DNA from: Galbibacter kalidii
GTDB lineage: Bacteria; Bacteroidota; Bacteroidia; Flavobacteriales; Flavobacteriaceae
NCBI RefSeq assembly: GCF_026241135.1
Contig: NZ_JAPFGA010000019.1
Location: forward strand, 1-64,000
DNA: 64,000 nt
Direction of reading: 5' to 3'
In this document: one piece after another, positions 1 through 10,036 of the stretch
Numbering within the stretch: the stretch's first letter is position 1
Layout of the letters: each line of letters starts with the position of its first letter
The notes under the pieces: generated by a model
What the model was told of the DNA's origin: nothing
Database searches by the model: none
The model's input: the letters and a program-made list of their open reading frames with translations, nothing else
Position numbers and translations under genes: made by a program

Positions 1-517
1 TTTTAAACCAATTTTTAACTATATTTGAAAAAAGGGTTCAGCTCTAAAAAAACCAAACCCTCGATTTATAACTTACACACTTTTTGGGATAGTGTCAAAT
101 AAAAATTTATTTCACTTCATCCAGCGTTCAGTTTACACTCTCTTTTCAGGTCGTAGATGATTTCTCAGTTTGCTGCTATTTCATTTATATCTTCTTAATA
201 GTACATAAATTAACAAGAATTTCTTATTACTACTTTCCTATACATTCGTCCTCTATCAAGGATGTGTCTTATTCTTGATTTAGTGCATGTTCGTCGAAGT
301 GTCAATTATATGAGATGAAATCCATTGTTGACTTTTTTTGTCTGTTCAGATTCCCGAAAATGGACATGCGTTTCTTTTTTAGAGGCTTATACTACCCCTT
401 ACTTTGCCACGAGTCTTTGAATCCAGCCAATTTAGATTAATGATGAAATTAAATAATCACAGAGTTGATTTAAAACAAGGGATGGAGAAAACTTTTAGAA
501 ATTAAAAGAAAATATCT

Positions 518-3500
518 ATGAAGCACTTTTACATGTTGATGTTAATGAACTATAAACTTTGGAGGGACAATACATCGGTTAAGAGGAATGTATTTAAATC
601 TTGTTTTGGATTGCAGATTATAGTAATGGTTCTGTTCTTGGGGAGTGATAGTCTCTTTGCAGGAGGATCTAAAGATTTGTGCCTAAATGGCGCAACAGGA
701 ATAAAATCACATTTACGTTCTGGTACTGAAACAGCTGAATACCCGCTTTTTGAACATGAATGTACTGAAGATGTTGAAGGTGAAAATTTTTCATTAAGTG
801 ATGGCGAAAGTGTTACTTTTAACCAGCCAGCAACAAACTATGGTTTTCAATTTGACATTTACACGTTGGATAACTCTTTTAATTTAAATATTAATGGGGT
901 TGATTTAGCCACACAAGAATTAGAATTTCAATCATCAGGAACAAGTGGTATAAATGTTCGTTTTCAAGATGGAGATGAATATGAAACAGATACAGAAGGA
1001 GATATTTGGGAAATGAACGGTACTGCTTCAGCGCCTTTAATCAGGGTGGTAATCAGTCCGTCAGGAACCATATCGATGTTTGGTAGTAAAACTTCAGGTG
1101 GGTCTCTTGAACCGCTTGAACTGTTCAATGGTAATACATTCAATACCATTTCTTGGAACAGTGCCTCTTCAAATACGATTGTAGGAAGCCAATCGGTGGT
1201 TGGAACCACTTATATGACAGGTTATGGCAGCGGAAAGAATATAATCCCATGTGACCCAAACATCAGCTTGGAAAAGACCGGGACCTTCAACGATACCAAC
1301 GGCAACGGCTATGCGGATACCGGGGAGACGATTACCTACGGCTTTGTTGTGACGAACATAGGTAACGTTATGGTAACCAACATCACGATTAATGACCCGC
1401 TACCGGGTATCGTATTGAACGGCGGTCCGATAAATCTGGAACCGGAGGCAAGCGATAACGGTACGTTCACAGCGACCTATACCATTACCCAAGCGGACGT
1501 AGACAACGGAAGTGTAACAAACCAGGCAACAGCTACAGGTCAAGACCCAGATAATAATAATGTGAGCGACGACTCGGATGACCCAACGGATACGACCGAC
1601 GACGACCCGGACGGCGACGGTGATCCGGACGATGAGACAGTAACCCAACTAAACCAAGATCCAGGACTAACGGTAACCAAAACAGCAACGTCCAATGAAA
1701 ACACTTTGGGCGGGACCATCACCTATGAGATCGTGGTAGCCAATACCGGGAATGTCACCCTTACCAACATAGAAGTCACCGACAACAATGCGGCCATTAC
1801 CGGTGGCAGCCCAATAACCAGTTTAAGTGTGGGCGAGAGTACAACCGTAACGGCCGAGCATACCATTACCCAGGATGACCTTAATGTAGGCTATGTGGAG
1901 AACACCGCAGTAGCCACAGGGGACAGTCCAAGCGGTACGGACGATGTGACCGATAGTTCGGATGCGGGCGATGAAACGACAGAAACACCGGACGGCTCCG
2001 GTAATACCGACGGGGACCCTACGAACGACCCTACCGTAACCCAACTGAACCAAAGCCCGGAGCTTACGGTGACCAAAACAGCAACGTCCAATGAAAACAC
2101 TTTGGGCGGGACCATCACTTATGAAATTGTGGTAGCCAATACCGGGGATGTCACCCTTACCAATATAGAAGTGACCGACAACAATGCGGCCATTACCGGA
2201 GGCAGCCCAATAACCAGTTTAAGTGTGGGCGAGAGCGCTACGGTAACGGCCGAGCATACCATTACCCAGGCGGATATCGATGCAGGTTATGTGGAGAACA
2301 CCGCAGTGGCCACAGGGGACAGCCCAAGCGGTACGGACGATGTGACCGACAGTTCGGATGCCGGCGATGAAACCACAGAGACACCGGACGGCTCCGGGAA
2401 TACCGACGGGGACCCAACCAACGACCCTACCGTGACCCAACTGAACCAAAACCCGGAGCTTACGGTAACCAAGACGGCTACCGGCAACGGCAATACCTTA
2501 GGGAGCACCATCACCTATGAGATCGTGGTAGCCAATACCGGGGATGTCACCCTTACCAACATAGAAGTGACCGACAACAATGCGACCATTACCGGTGGCA
2601 GCCCAATAACCAGTTTAAGTGTGGGCGAGAGCGCTACGGTAACGGCCGAGCATACCATTACCCAGACGGATATCGATGCAGGCTATGTGGAGAACACCGC
2701 AGTGGCCACAGGGGACAGCCCGAACGGCACCGATGATGTGACCGACAGTTCGGATGCGGGCGATGAGACGACAGAGACACCGGACGGCTCCGGCAATACC
2801 GACGGGGACCCAACCAACGACCCTACCGTGACCCAACTGAACCAAAACCCGGAGCTTACGGTAACCAAGACGGCTACCGGCAACGGCAATACCTTAGGGA
2901 GCACCATCACCTATGAGATCGTGGTAGCCAATACCGGGGATGTCACCCTTACCAACATAGAAGTGACCGACAACAATGCGGCCATTACCGGTGGCAGCCC
3001 AATAACCAATTTGGGCGTGGGTGAGAGTGCAACCGTAATGGCTTCACATACCATTACCCAGGATGACCTTGATGTCGGCTATGTGGAGAACACAGCCATG
3101 GCCGCGGGAGATAGCCCGAACGGCACCGATGATGTGACCGACAGTTCGGATGCCGGTGATGAGACCACAGAGACACCGGACGGCTCTGGGAACACCGACG
3201 GGGACCCTACCAATGATCCGACGGTAACCAATATATCGAAAGAACCTTCAATGGCTTTGGTGAAAACAGCAATTTTTAATGATGAAAATGGGGACACTTA
3301 TGCACAAGAAGGAGAAACCATTACTTATACCTTTATTGTAACCAACATCGGAAATGTAAGGATGGAAAGCCTGGTTATTAATGATGAGCAATTAGGTATA
3401 ACAGAACTAACGATAGAACCTCAAAGCTTGAACCCAGGCGAAACAGGAATGATAACAGCTGATTATACTATTACAACAGGAGATATCGATGTCGGTTCTG

Positions 3501-4165
3501 TAAGTAATACAGCTTTGGCTGAAGGTTTAGATCCGGAGGGAAATCCAGTTACCGATATTTCAGGAACAGCAACGGATAATGATGAAGAGACCATAACAGC
3601 CCTTCTTGTTATAACTATTGAACCTCCAATGGCAGCCAATGATGAGGCTACCACACAAATGGGGCAACCGGTAACTATAACAATTATTACCAACGATTCT
3701 GGTAATGGGGCTGAGTTGTTGCCCACAAGTATTGAAGTTGTAACTCCTCCTCAATACGGTACAGTAAGTGTAAATGAAAATGGGCAGGTAGTATATACAC
3801 CAAACAAAGGATCAAAATATGTAGGAGAAGACACCTTTACTTACCGCGTTCAAGATGAAAACGGAAACTGGACCAATATGGCAATGGTAACAGTTACTAT
3901 AGAGGGACTATTCATTCCAAATGTTATAACCCCTAATGGTGATGGTAAGAACGACACTTTTGAAATCATTGGAATTGACTCTAACTCGAAGGCTAAAATC
4001 ATCATATATAATCGTTGGGGTAACGAAGTATATAAAAACTATGAATATGATAATTCATTTGGAGGTCACGGCCTTAACGAAGGAACCTATTTCTATCAAC
4101 TTAGCCTAATCGATTCGGAAGGTAATGATCGACAATACACAGGATGGATATTTATAAAACGTTAA
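518..4165 (+). CDS. Large secreted repeat protein: DUF11-like repeats, cadherin-like domain and gliding-motility-type C-terminal (T9SS type B) sorting domain
   Basis: 1215-aa ORF; repeated TxTKTA...TITYEIVVANTGxVTLTNIxVTDN units; C-terminus FIPNVITPNGDGKNDTFEI...IIYNRWGNEVYK...GTYFYQL typical of the type-B CTD. Confidence 0.93.
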   Translation: MKHFYMLMLMNYKLWRDNTSVKRNVFKSCFGLQIIVMVLFLGSDSLFAGGSKDLCLNGATGIKSHLRSGTETAEYPLFEHECTEDVEGENFSLSDGESVTFNQPATNYGFQFDIYTLDNSFNLNINGVDLATQELEFQSSGTSGINVRFQDGDEYETDTEGDIWEMNGTASAPLIRVVISPSGTISMFGSKTSGGSLEPLELFNGNTFNTISWNSASSNTIVGSQSVVGTTYMTGYGSGKNIIPCDPNISLEKTGTFNDTNGNGYADTGETITYGFVVTNIGNVMVTNITINDPLPGIVLNGGPINLEPEASDNGTFTATYTITQADVDNGSVTNQATATGQDPDNNNVSDDSDDPTDTTDDDPDGDGDPDDETVTQLNQDPGLTVTKTATSNENTLGGTITYEIVVANTGNVTLTNIEVTDNNAAITGGSPITSLSVGESTTVTAEHTITQDDLNVGYVENTAVATGDSPSGTDDVTDSSDAGDETTETPDGSGNTDGDPTNDPTVTQLNQSPELTVTKTATSNENTLGGTITYEIVVANTGDVTLTNIEVTDNNAAITGGSPITSLSVGESATVTAEHTITQADIDAGYVENTAVATGDSPSGTDDVTDSSDAGDETTETPDGSGNTDGDPTNDPTVTQLNQNPELTVTKTATGNGNTLGSTITYEIVVANTGDVTLTNIEVTDNNATITGGSPITSLSVGESATVTAEHTITQTDIDAGYVENTAVATGDSPNGTDDVTDSSDAGDETTETPDGSGNTDGDPTNDPTVTQLNQNPELTVTKTATGNGNTLGSTITYEIVVANTGDVTLTNIEVTDNNAAITGGSPITNLGVGESATVMASHTITQDDLDVGYVENTAMAAGDSPNGTDDVTDSSDAGDETTETPDGSGNTDGDPTNDPTVTNISKEPSMALVKTAIFNDENGDTYAQEGETITYTFIVTNIGNVRMESLVINDEQLGITELTIEPQSLNPGETGMITADYTITTGDIDVGSVSNTALAEGLDPEGNPVTDISGTATDNDEETITALLVITIEPPMAANDEATTQMGQPVTITIITNDSGNGAELLPTSIEVVTPPQYGTVSVNENGQVVYTPNKGSKYVGEDTFTYRVQDENGNWTNMAMVTVTIEGLFIPNVITPNGDGKNDTFEIIGIDSNSKAKIIIYNRWGNEVYKNYEYDNSFGGHGLNEGTYFYQLSLIDSEGNDRQYTGWIFIKR
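1643..3226 (+). repeat. Four tandem 396-bp (132-aa) in-frame repeat units
   Basis: 'acccaact(a/g)aacca' recurs at 1643, 2039, 2435 and 2831, exactly 396 bp apart; high nucleotide identity between units. Confidence 0.95.
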
Positions 4166-4206
4166 GCGGCAATAATATTAATAGTAGAATGATTAGAAAG
4201 AAAACA

Positions 4207-5217
4207 ATGAAACAGTATAAAAATATATACCTTTTACTTTTCGCCTTGGTATTTTTTAAAACGTCAGAGCTAAGAGCACAACAAGAGGTTCAGTTTACTC
4301 AGTATATATTCAATACCCTTAGCATAAACCCAGCTTATGCAGGTTATAAAGAAGAATGGTTTGCTCAGATGGCCTTACGAAATCAGTGGGATGGACTGGA
4401 AGGAGCCCCAAAAACAGGGCAGTTTTCCATAGATGGAGTAGTATCACCATATTCAAGGAATGTTGCTTTAGGACTACAGGTAACCTCAGAAAAAATAGGA
4501 CCTCAAACCGCTACTTCGGTTTATACCAATTATGCCTATCGTATCAGGTTGAATGATGCTGATACCAAACGTCTGAGCTTTGGACTTGGTGTGGGTCTAG
4601 CACAATACGGACTTGACGGCTCTAAATTTAATCCTGTAGATGGTACCGATCCTGCCTTGGGTTATAGTGATGAAAATGTTTGGAAATGGAATTTACGATT
4701 TGGGATGTACTATTATAGCCCGAAGTGGTATGCAGGGGTTTCGTTAATGGATGTACTAGATAAAGAAGATAGCTATGTTTTTAACAGTGATGACGCTAAC
4801 TATAATATCTATCATCGCAAACACTTGTACTTTATTACCGGAGCTTTATTTGATTTAAACCGATCTTTTAAACTTCGTCCGAGCTTAATGGTAAAAGAGG
4901 ATTTTAAAGGACCTACAAGTTTAGACCTTAATGCCATGTTTATTTATAATGAACGTTTCTGGTTTGGTGCTGGATATAGGACTGGAGTTAAGATTTGGGA
5001 AAATGATTATAGTAATTATACCCCCGATAATATTTCTGTAACTAACGCTATTTCAGGAATTGTACAGTTCTATGTTTCCAAACGTTTTCGAGTAGGATAT
5101 TCATACGATTATATGTTAAACGATCTTGGAAATGCCGAAAACGGCACACACGAACTTACTCTTGGGTATACATTTCCACTTCGAGGTAAAAGATTATTAA
5201 GCCCAAGATTCTTTTAA
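4207..5217 (+). CDS. PorP/SprF family type IX secretion system membrane protein
   Basis: Signal peptide then QQEVQFTQYIFNTLSINPAYAGYKEEWFAQMALRNQWDGLEGAPKTGQFSIDG, a PorP/SprF hallmark; start moved to the Met before the signal peptide. Confidence 0.93.
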   Translation: MKQYKNIYLLLFALVFFKTSELRAQQEVQFTQYIFNTLSINPAYAGYKEEWFAQMALRNQWDGLEGAPKTGQFSIDGVVSPYSRNVALGLQVTSEKIGPQTATSVYTNYAYRIRLNDADTKRLSFGLGVGLAQYGLDGSKFNPVDGTDPALGYSDENVWKWNLRFGMYYYSPKWYAGVSLMDVLDKEDSYVFNSDDANYNIYHRKHLYFITGALFDLNRSFKLRPSLMVKEDFKGPTSLDLNAMFIYNERFWFGAGYRTGVKIWENDYSNYTPDNISVTNAISGIVQFYVSKRFRVGYSYDYMLNDLGNAENGTHELTLGYTFPLRGKRLLSPRFF

Positions 5218-5278
5218 TTAGACCAAACTAGTTATTAAAAATAAAATAACAAATTATCAAAATATAAAAGACGTTCTG

Positions 5279-7222
5279 ATGAAAAATCGAATCACCATAT
5301 TTGCCTTAATGTTACTAACCTTAAACGGGTTAGCGCAGGAACAGCCTGGAAACAGGGAAAGAGCATACAGGCATATTTATGAATACCAATATGCAAGGGC
5401 CATTCCTTTATTGTTAAAAGAGGTAGATATAAAGCATCCCCGTGTTAAAGATATGGAACAACTGGCAAACAGCTATTATCAGGTTAACGATTATGTTCAG
5501 GCCTGTAACTGGTATGCCAGGGTGCTGGAAACTCCTGATACCAATCCGGAAAACCTGTTAAAATACGCTCAAAGTTTAAAGCAAATCTCAGAATATGACG
5601 AAGCAAAGAAAATGTTAGGGCAGTATGCCCAAAAAACAGGAAACAATCAAGCAATAGTACTCGAAATTGCCGGGTGTGAAGCGGCTATCAAATGGCTTGC
5701 TAATCCTAAGGCTTATACTTTACAGAATGAAAAAGAGATAAATACCGAAAAGTCTGAGTTTGGAGCTTATCCTGTAGATAACCAGGTGTATTTTACCGGA
5801 GAGGCAGGAGGAGGACGTAAAAAACATTATGGCTGGACTGGAAATTCCTTTCTTAAGGTATTTAAAGCAGGGATAGATAGCGAAAAACAGTTAATTCAAC
5901 CACAATTAGTAGGATCGATAAATAATAAAAGTAAATACCACGTAGGTCCGGTAAGTACAAACAAATCCGGAGATATTTTTTATGTAACCCGTACCTATTA
6001 TGGTAGAAAAGAAAATAAAGGTAAAGATGGCAACAAGAAATATTTAAGCAACAAACTGGAATTGTCTATCTATAAACGCAATACTTCCGGAGATTGGCAG
6101 ACTACCCCGTTTCCATATAACAATGTAAAGGAATATTCAACAGGTCATGCAGCATTGAGTCCTGACGGAAAAGAGCTTTACTTTGTATCCGATATGCCCG
6201 GAGGTATGGGAGGTGCTGATATCTGGTATTGTGAGTTGGACAGCCAGGGTAACTGGACCACCCCAAAAAATGCCGGAAACATTATAAACAGTCCGCAAGA
6301 TGAAATGTTTCCAAGTATAGCTCCTGATGGTACCTTATATTATTCGAGCAACGGCTTTATTAATATGGGCGGTTTAGATGTGTTTAAATCAGAAGGTAGT
6401 AAAGCGTCGTGGTCTGCCCCGGAAAACTTACAGTATCCTGTAAATAGTGGGGGTGATGATTTTGCCTTTGTAGTGTCGAAGATGGAGGGCGAAAACCTAT
6501 ACGGTTATGTTTCTTCTAACCGGGCAGGTGGTATTGGAGGTGATGATATCTATTCATTTACCTATGCTAAGCCCAAAATGTATATCGCTTTAGAAGGTAC
6601 TACTTATGAAGGTAAAAGCACTGAAAAAATACTTGCACAAACCGCGGTTACATTATTTAATAATGTTCAGCGACAATTGATTGCCAAAAAACAAAGTACA
6701 GCTACGGGACAATTTATTTTTGAAATCGATCCGGATAAAACCTATAAAATATTGGGACAAAAACAACGCTATTATAGTGATTCGTTGATGGTTAATACCA
6801 AGGATGTAAAACCAGGTGATACCCTTAGGATAGCTTTACACTTAGAGCCTTTGTTCGAAGAAGGGAAAAAGTTTGTATTAGAAGATATGCATTACGATTT
6901 TGATAAACACAATATCCGAAAAGATGCAACAATCATACTTAACGAACTGGTAACAATAATGCGTAAACATCCAACTTTAAAAATAGAACTATCGTCTCAT
7001 ACTGATAGCCGTGGAAACAATGCATATAATATGTCATTATCTCAAAGCAGAGCCCAATCGGCGGTAGATTACTTAGTAAGCAAAGGAATTGCAAGAAATC
7101 GGATGACGGCCAAAGGATATGGTGAGAGCCAACTGTTAAATGAATGTTCAGACGGGGTATCATGTTCGTCGGAAGCCCATGAGGAAAACAGGCGAACCGA
7201 AGTTAAAGTTTTGGCTTTCTAA
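5279..7222 (+). CDS. OmpA family protein with TPR/PD40 (WD40-like) repeats
   Basis: PD40 motifs (ALSPDGKELYFVSDMPGGMGGADIW) and C-terminal OmpA peptidoglycan-binding domain (LSSHTDSRGNNAYNMSLSQSRAQSAVDYL). Confidence 0.93.
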   Translation: MKNRITIFALMLLTLNGLAQEQPGNRERAYRHIYEYQYARAIPLLLKEVDIKHPRVKDMEQLANSYYQVNDYVQACNWYARVLETPDTNPENLLKYAQSLKQISEYDEAKKMLGQYAQKTGNNQAIVLEIAGCEAAIKWLANPKAYTLQNEKEINTEKSEFGAYPVDNQVYFTGEAGGGRKKHYGWTGNSFLKVFKAGIDSEKQLIQPQLVGSINNKSKYHVGPVSTNKSGDIFYVTRTYYGRKENKGKDGNKKYLSNKLELSIYKRNTSGDWQTTPFPYNNVKEYSTGHAALSPDGKELYFVSDMPGGMGGADIWYCELDSQGNWTTPKNAGNIINSPQDEMFPSIAPDGTLYYSSNGFINMGGLDVFKSEGSKASWSAPENLQYPVNSGGDDFAFVVSKMEGENLYGYVSSNRAGGIGGDDIYSFTYAKPKMYIALEGTTYEGKSTEKILAQTAVTLFNNVQRQLIAKKQSTATGQFIFEIDPDKTYKILGQKQRYYSDSLMVNTKDVKPGDTLRIALHLEPLFEEGKKFVLEDMHYDFDKHNIRKDATIILNELVTIMRKHPTLKIELSSHTDSRGNNAYNMSLSQSRAQSAVDYLVSKGIARNRMTAKGYGESQLLNECSDGVSCSSEAHEENRRTEVKVLAF

Positions 7223-7288
7223 GAGGGATTAGTAAATACTAGTGAAAGCCATTTGCAGCTTTGGTTACCTTCAAGGCTGCAGTTATTG

Positions 7289-7312
7289 GAAGCCGGTTTT
7301 TCAGCCGGCTTC
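7289..7312. terminator. Stem-loop in the convergent intergenic region
   Basis: GAAGCCGG-tttttcag-CCGGCTTC perfect 8-bp stem; no strong T tract. Confidence 0.45.
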
Positions 7313-7380
7313 TTGATACTAACTTTTTTGTCCGCAAACTTTGGTGAGATTAATAGATAAAAATGCCCAAGCTGTCGAAC

Positions 7381-7792
7381 TACATGAGCTCCGTTCCCTG
7401 AACGGGAACGTTCCAAATAGGCCGGGATATTAAACTTTTCACAGAGTTTGATGGCTTTTTGAGACTGTTCTTGCCAATCTTTTTTATCAAAATCAGCAGC
7501 AATAAACCAAGAGGTGTTGTCTTGTAAAAGTGGGTATATCCCAGCAGCCTGTCTTCCTTCAAGATGTCTTGACAGTTGAAAATCATCAAATCTTAAATAC
7601 GTTTTGTCCTTGTAGTCCTTAAAAGTACCCCCTCGCTGTTTATGGAGCCGGTACATATAGGGATCGTATGAATAGGCAGGCATATAACCACTTTTACCCG
7701 ATTTTTCCTATCGCAGTGCAAAATACATCTTCGCGCCCTTTGAAAAGGTTTCGGAAAAGGTCTATTGTCTCTTTTTCGGGAAATCCATCCAT
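7381..7792 (-). pseudogene. Decayed TOTE conflict-system-type archaeo-eukaryotic primase (AEP) fragment
   Basis: Reverse-strand MDGFPEKETIDLFRNLFKGREDVF, then frameshift to FALR*EKSGKSGYMPAYSYDPYMYRLHKQRGGTFKDY...GIYPLLQDNTSWFIAADFDKKDW...AYLERSRSGNGAHV; internal TAG and loss of everything downstream. Confidence 0.75.
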
Positions 7793-7802
7793 ATTCCATA
7801 TA

Positions 7803-9143
7803 TTATATGGTTATTTTCCAATACCCTCTGGTACCTCCAATTCTTTTGATAACACCCTTTTCTTTGAGGGCGTTGAAATGTGCCTGTACGGCAGAATTAT
7901 TTATGCCCAATCTTTGAGCAACTTCCCGATAAGCTATTTTATTATTTGCCTTTATGAGTTCTATGATCTCTACCTGTCTTTCGGTCAAATCACCTATTGC
8001 ACCACCTATTGCACCACCTATTGCACCACCTATTGCACCACCTATTGCACCACCTATTGCACCACTGATGGATTTTGGGAAGGTTATCCTCAAAAAATTG
8101 TCTGAAAACCTAAAACAATCCTTACTGTATGCTTCCAGAATCCTGGGAACACCAGAGCCTAATTGTTCCACCAGTTCAAGATCTTTATAGATACGCATGA
8201 TACCTTTGTTTCTTTGAATGGAATAGCCTTCGAAGAAATCTTCCTGACTTAAACCATTTGGTAGACCTCCTGTAGACGTGATTTCAATCCTATCGTCAAA
8301 GATTTCAAATTTCGGGGGAGCTTCTGTGGTATAGTCATTATGAATTATGGCATTAAGTACAGCTTCCCTTAACGCTACCGGATTCCATAAGCGTTCACTT
8401 ATACGCTCTTTTGAAGTAATCTTGGTACGGGTGGTGTTTTCCACTTCCAATTTGTTCAGGATATTGTTTGTGGCTTTTATTAGGGAACAATAGCCGTACT
8501 CTTGATTTTCGATTAGGTCAACTCTGTTGTTTCCACTATATTTTGCCAATTTTATAGAGTTGCCATTTTCATCAGCCATCAAATAGGCTACATAATTGAA
8601 TTCCTTGTTTTCAGTTAAAAGCTCTAAATTAACCGCAAAATTTTTATTTAAAGGCGTACCTCTTTCTTCGTAATATATCTTTAATTGCTCAAAGGTGAGT
8701 TCCTGTCGATTGGACCGTATCTTGCTTATAGAATTTCGAACACGTTTTGCAAAGAGTTCGTCTATCATTCTTTGAGGCATTGGCTCCGAAGCTGTACCTA
8801 CCCGAATAAAACAGCCCTTTTCGGTCATACCGTATTTCTTCTTAAAATACGGTTTCTCACTCCCACTAGCTACAATAATTTTAATAAGGGTCTTACCATT
8901 CTGTTCTTCCGCTACTACATCGAATAGCCCCATAGCGGATGGTGATATATTGTTTTTAATACGGTCTTTGATTTTGAGCATATCACCGTCAATATCAGCT
9001 AAGCCAATTGTTGTCCCATTTTTGTCAACACCTATGTAAATTAACCCTCCTTCCAAGTAATTGAGAAAAGCTATCACTTCTTTTTCTAAATCTAGGTCTT
9101 TGGTTAATTTTTCTTTGTATTCTACTCGATTGGTTTCAGGCAT
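7803..9143 (-). CDS. AlbA_2 (Schlafen-like) domain, RecG-C-like ATP-binding transcriptional regulator with C-terminal winged HTH
   Basis: N-term ESNRVEYK-like/EKEVIAFLNYLEGGLIYIGVDKNGTTIGL; ALREAVLNAIIHNDY; LPNGLSQEDFFEGYSIQRNKGIMRIYKDLELVEQLGSGVPRILEAY; C-term TERQVEIIELIKANNKIAYREVAQRLGINNSAVQAHFNALKEKGVIKR. Confidence 0.88.
   Translation of the reverse strand: MPETNRVEYKEKLTKDLDLEKEVIAFLNYLEGGLIYIGVDKNGTTIGLADIDGDMLKIKDRIKNNISPSAMGLFDVVAEEQNGKTLIKIIVASGSEKPYFKKKYGMTEKGCFIRVGTASEPMPQRMIDELFAKRVRNSISKIRSNRQELTFEQLKIYYEERGTPLNKNFAVNLELLTENKEFNYVAYLMADENGNSIKLAKYSGNNRVDLIENQEYGYCSLIKATNNILNKLEVENTTRTKITSKERISERLWNPVALREAVLNAIIHNDYTTEAPPKFEIFDDRIEITSTGGLPNGLSQEDFFEGYSIQRNKGIMRIYKDLELVEQLGSGVPRILEAYSKDCFRFSDNFLRITFPKSISGAIGGAIGGAIGGAIGGAIGGAIGDLTERQVEIIELIKANNKIAYREVAQRLGINNSAVQAHFNALKEKGVIKRIGGTRGYWKITI
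7991..8062. repeat. Six perfect tandem copies of a 12-bp unit (cacctattgcac) encoding (GAIG)n
   Basis: Read directly; six consecutive identical dodecamers inside the 7803-9143 gene. Confidence 0.97.
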
Positions 9144-9431
9144 TACAGAGGATTTAATGTAAAAATAATTTTTTTATACATAAACTATGGTATCTGCTTT
9201 AAAAATATGAAGCTTGAAATTTTAATACAAAGAAACTACAAGTAAAGGGTCAACTTAATAAAGAGATTCACCAAATGGGAATAAACATGTTTGAATTGAA
9301 GCACAAGGAAAAGACAAGAATACTGAAATTATTGAACGGTATAGTTCTTTACTATAAAAAATTCAATAAAGACCTCGAGACGATACCTATAATTATAATC
9401 CATGTGGCATTAAGCTCTTTGAAGACATCAT

Positions 9432-9614
9432 TTAACTGAAATCTCTTTTATGCTCTTTTAAATATTGCTCTACAGCAATTTCTGCCATGTCATAAAGAAA
9501 CTCAAGAATAAATTCAGCTTGTTCTTCAGTGACAATGATACCATCTTTTGCCAATAAATTAACAGCTCTTGCCGTACTCATTTTGCACACTGGCCTATCA
9601 AAATTATTGTCCAT
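9432..9614 (-). CDS. Small hypothetical protein (60 aa)
   Basis: MDNNFDRPVCKMSTARAVNLLAKDGIIVTEEQAEFILEFLYDMAEIAVEQYLKEHKRDFS; internal Met used as start; family-level resemblance only. Confidence 0.6.
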   Translation of the reverse strand: MDNNFDRPVCKMSTARAVNLLAKDGIIVTEEQAEFILEFLYDMAEIAVEQYLKEHKRDFS

Positions 9615-9862
9615 GGTTTTGAAATTTTTATTGAAGCCTAGTTGTAATCGAATTAAGAGTTTGACCCCAACGGCACTTGAATCATTTATGTGATTAATTA
9701 TCAATAGATTACAATAAAATTTACAAATCGGGTGAAAAAAAGACTAAAATTATTGAATCGCTGTAGTGAATGTATGTTTAAACGGTATGGTGTTGATGTA
9801 CAGTTGGTTGAAGATGAATAAAAACGGGACAAATCAAAAAAATATCGATTTGTCCCGTTTGG

Positions 9863-9948
9863 TACTCGAGGCGGGACTTGAACCCGCACGGCCGTTGCTG
9901 GCCATTGGATTTTAAGTCCAACGTGTCTACCAATTCCACCACTCGAGC
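9863..9948 (-). tRNA. tRNA-Leu (anticodon TAA)
   Basis: Reverse strand gctcgagtggtggaattggtagacacgttggacttaaaatccaatggccagcaacggccgtgcgggttcaagtcccgcctcgagtA(CCA); long variable arm; GGTTCAAGTCC T arm. Confidence 0.95.
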
Positions 9949-9963
9949 GATTGGTAATTATTG

Positions 9964-10036
9964 AGCGAAAAACGGGATTCGAACCCGCGACCTCCACCTT
10001 GGCAAGGTGGCGCTCTACCAACTGAGCTATTTTCGC
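9964..10036 (-). tRNA. tRNA-Gly (anticodon GCC)
   Basis: Reverse strand gcgaaaatagctcagttggtagagcgccaccttgccaaggtggaggtcgcgggttcgaatcccgttttTCGCT; anticodon loop cttGCCaa. Confidence 0.95.

Noticed and set aside
1-517. Possible RNA gene or regulatory island at the window start
   Set aside because: AT-rich intergenic sequence with no convincing structure or repeat; the left neighbour is outside the window
1823-3297. Recurrent antisense ORFs of 75-76 aa in the adhesin repeats
   Set aside because: They repeat every 396 bp because the sense repeat does, and compositional bias keeps the antisense frame open; no independent start or family evidence
7991-8062. Possible CRISPR-like array
   Set aside because: Units are contiguous 12-mers without spacers and lie in frame within a coding sequence
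7668-8190. Forward ORFs encoding (TYC)n and (PIAP)n repeats
   Set aside because: Shadow translations of the 12-bp tandem array opposite the well-supported AlbA_2/wHTH gene
9276-9437. Forward ORF MGINMFELKHKEKTRILKLLNGIVLYYKKFNKDLETIPIIIIHVALSSLKTSFN
   Set aside because: Short, no recognisable family, overlaps the reverse small gene; could be a relic but cannot be supported
9701-10021. Reverse ORF of 106 aa across the two tRNAs
   Set aside because: Overlaps tRNA-Leu and tRNA-Gly; the [19 protein letters not shown]-type translation is a familiar tRNA artefact
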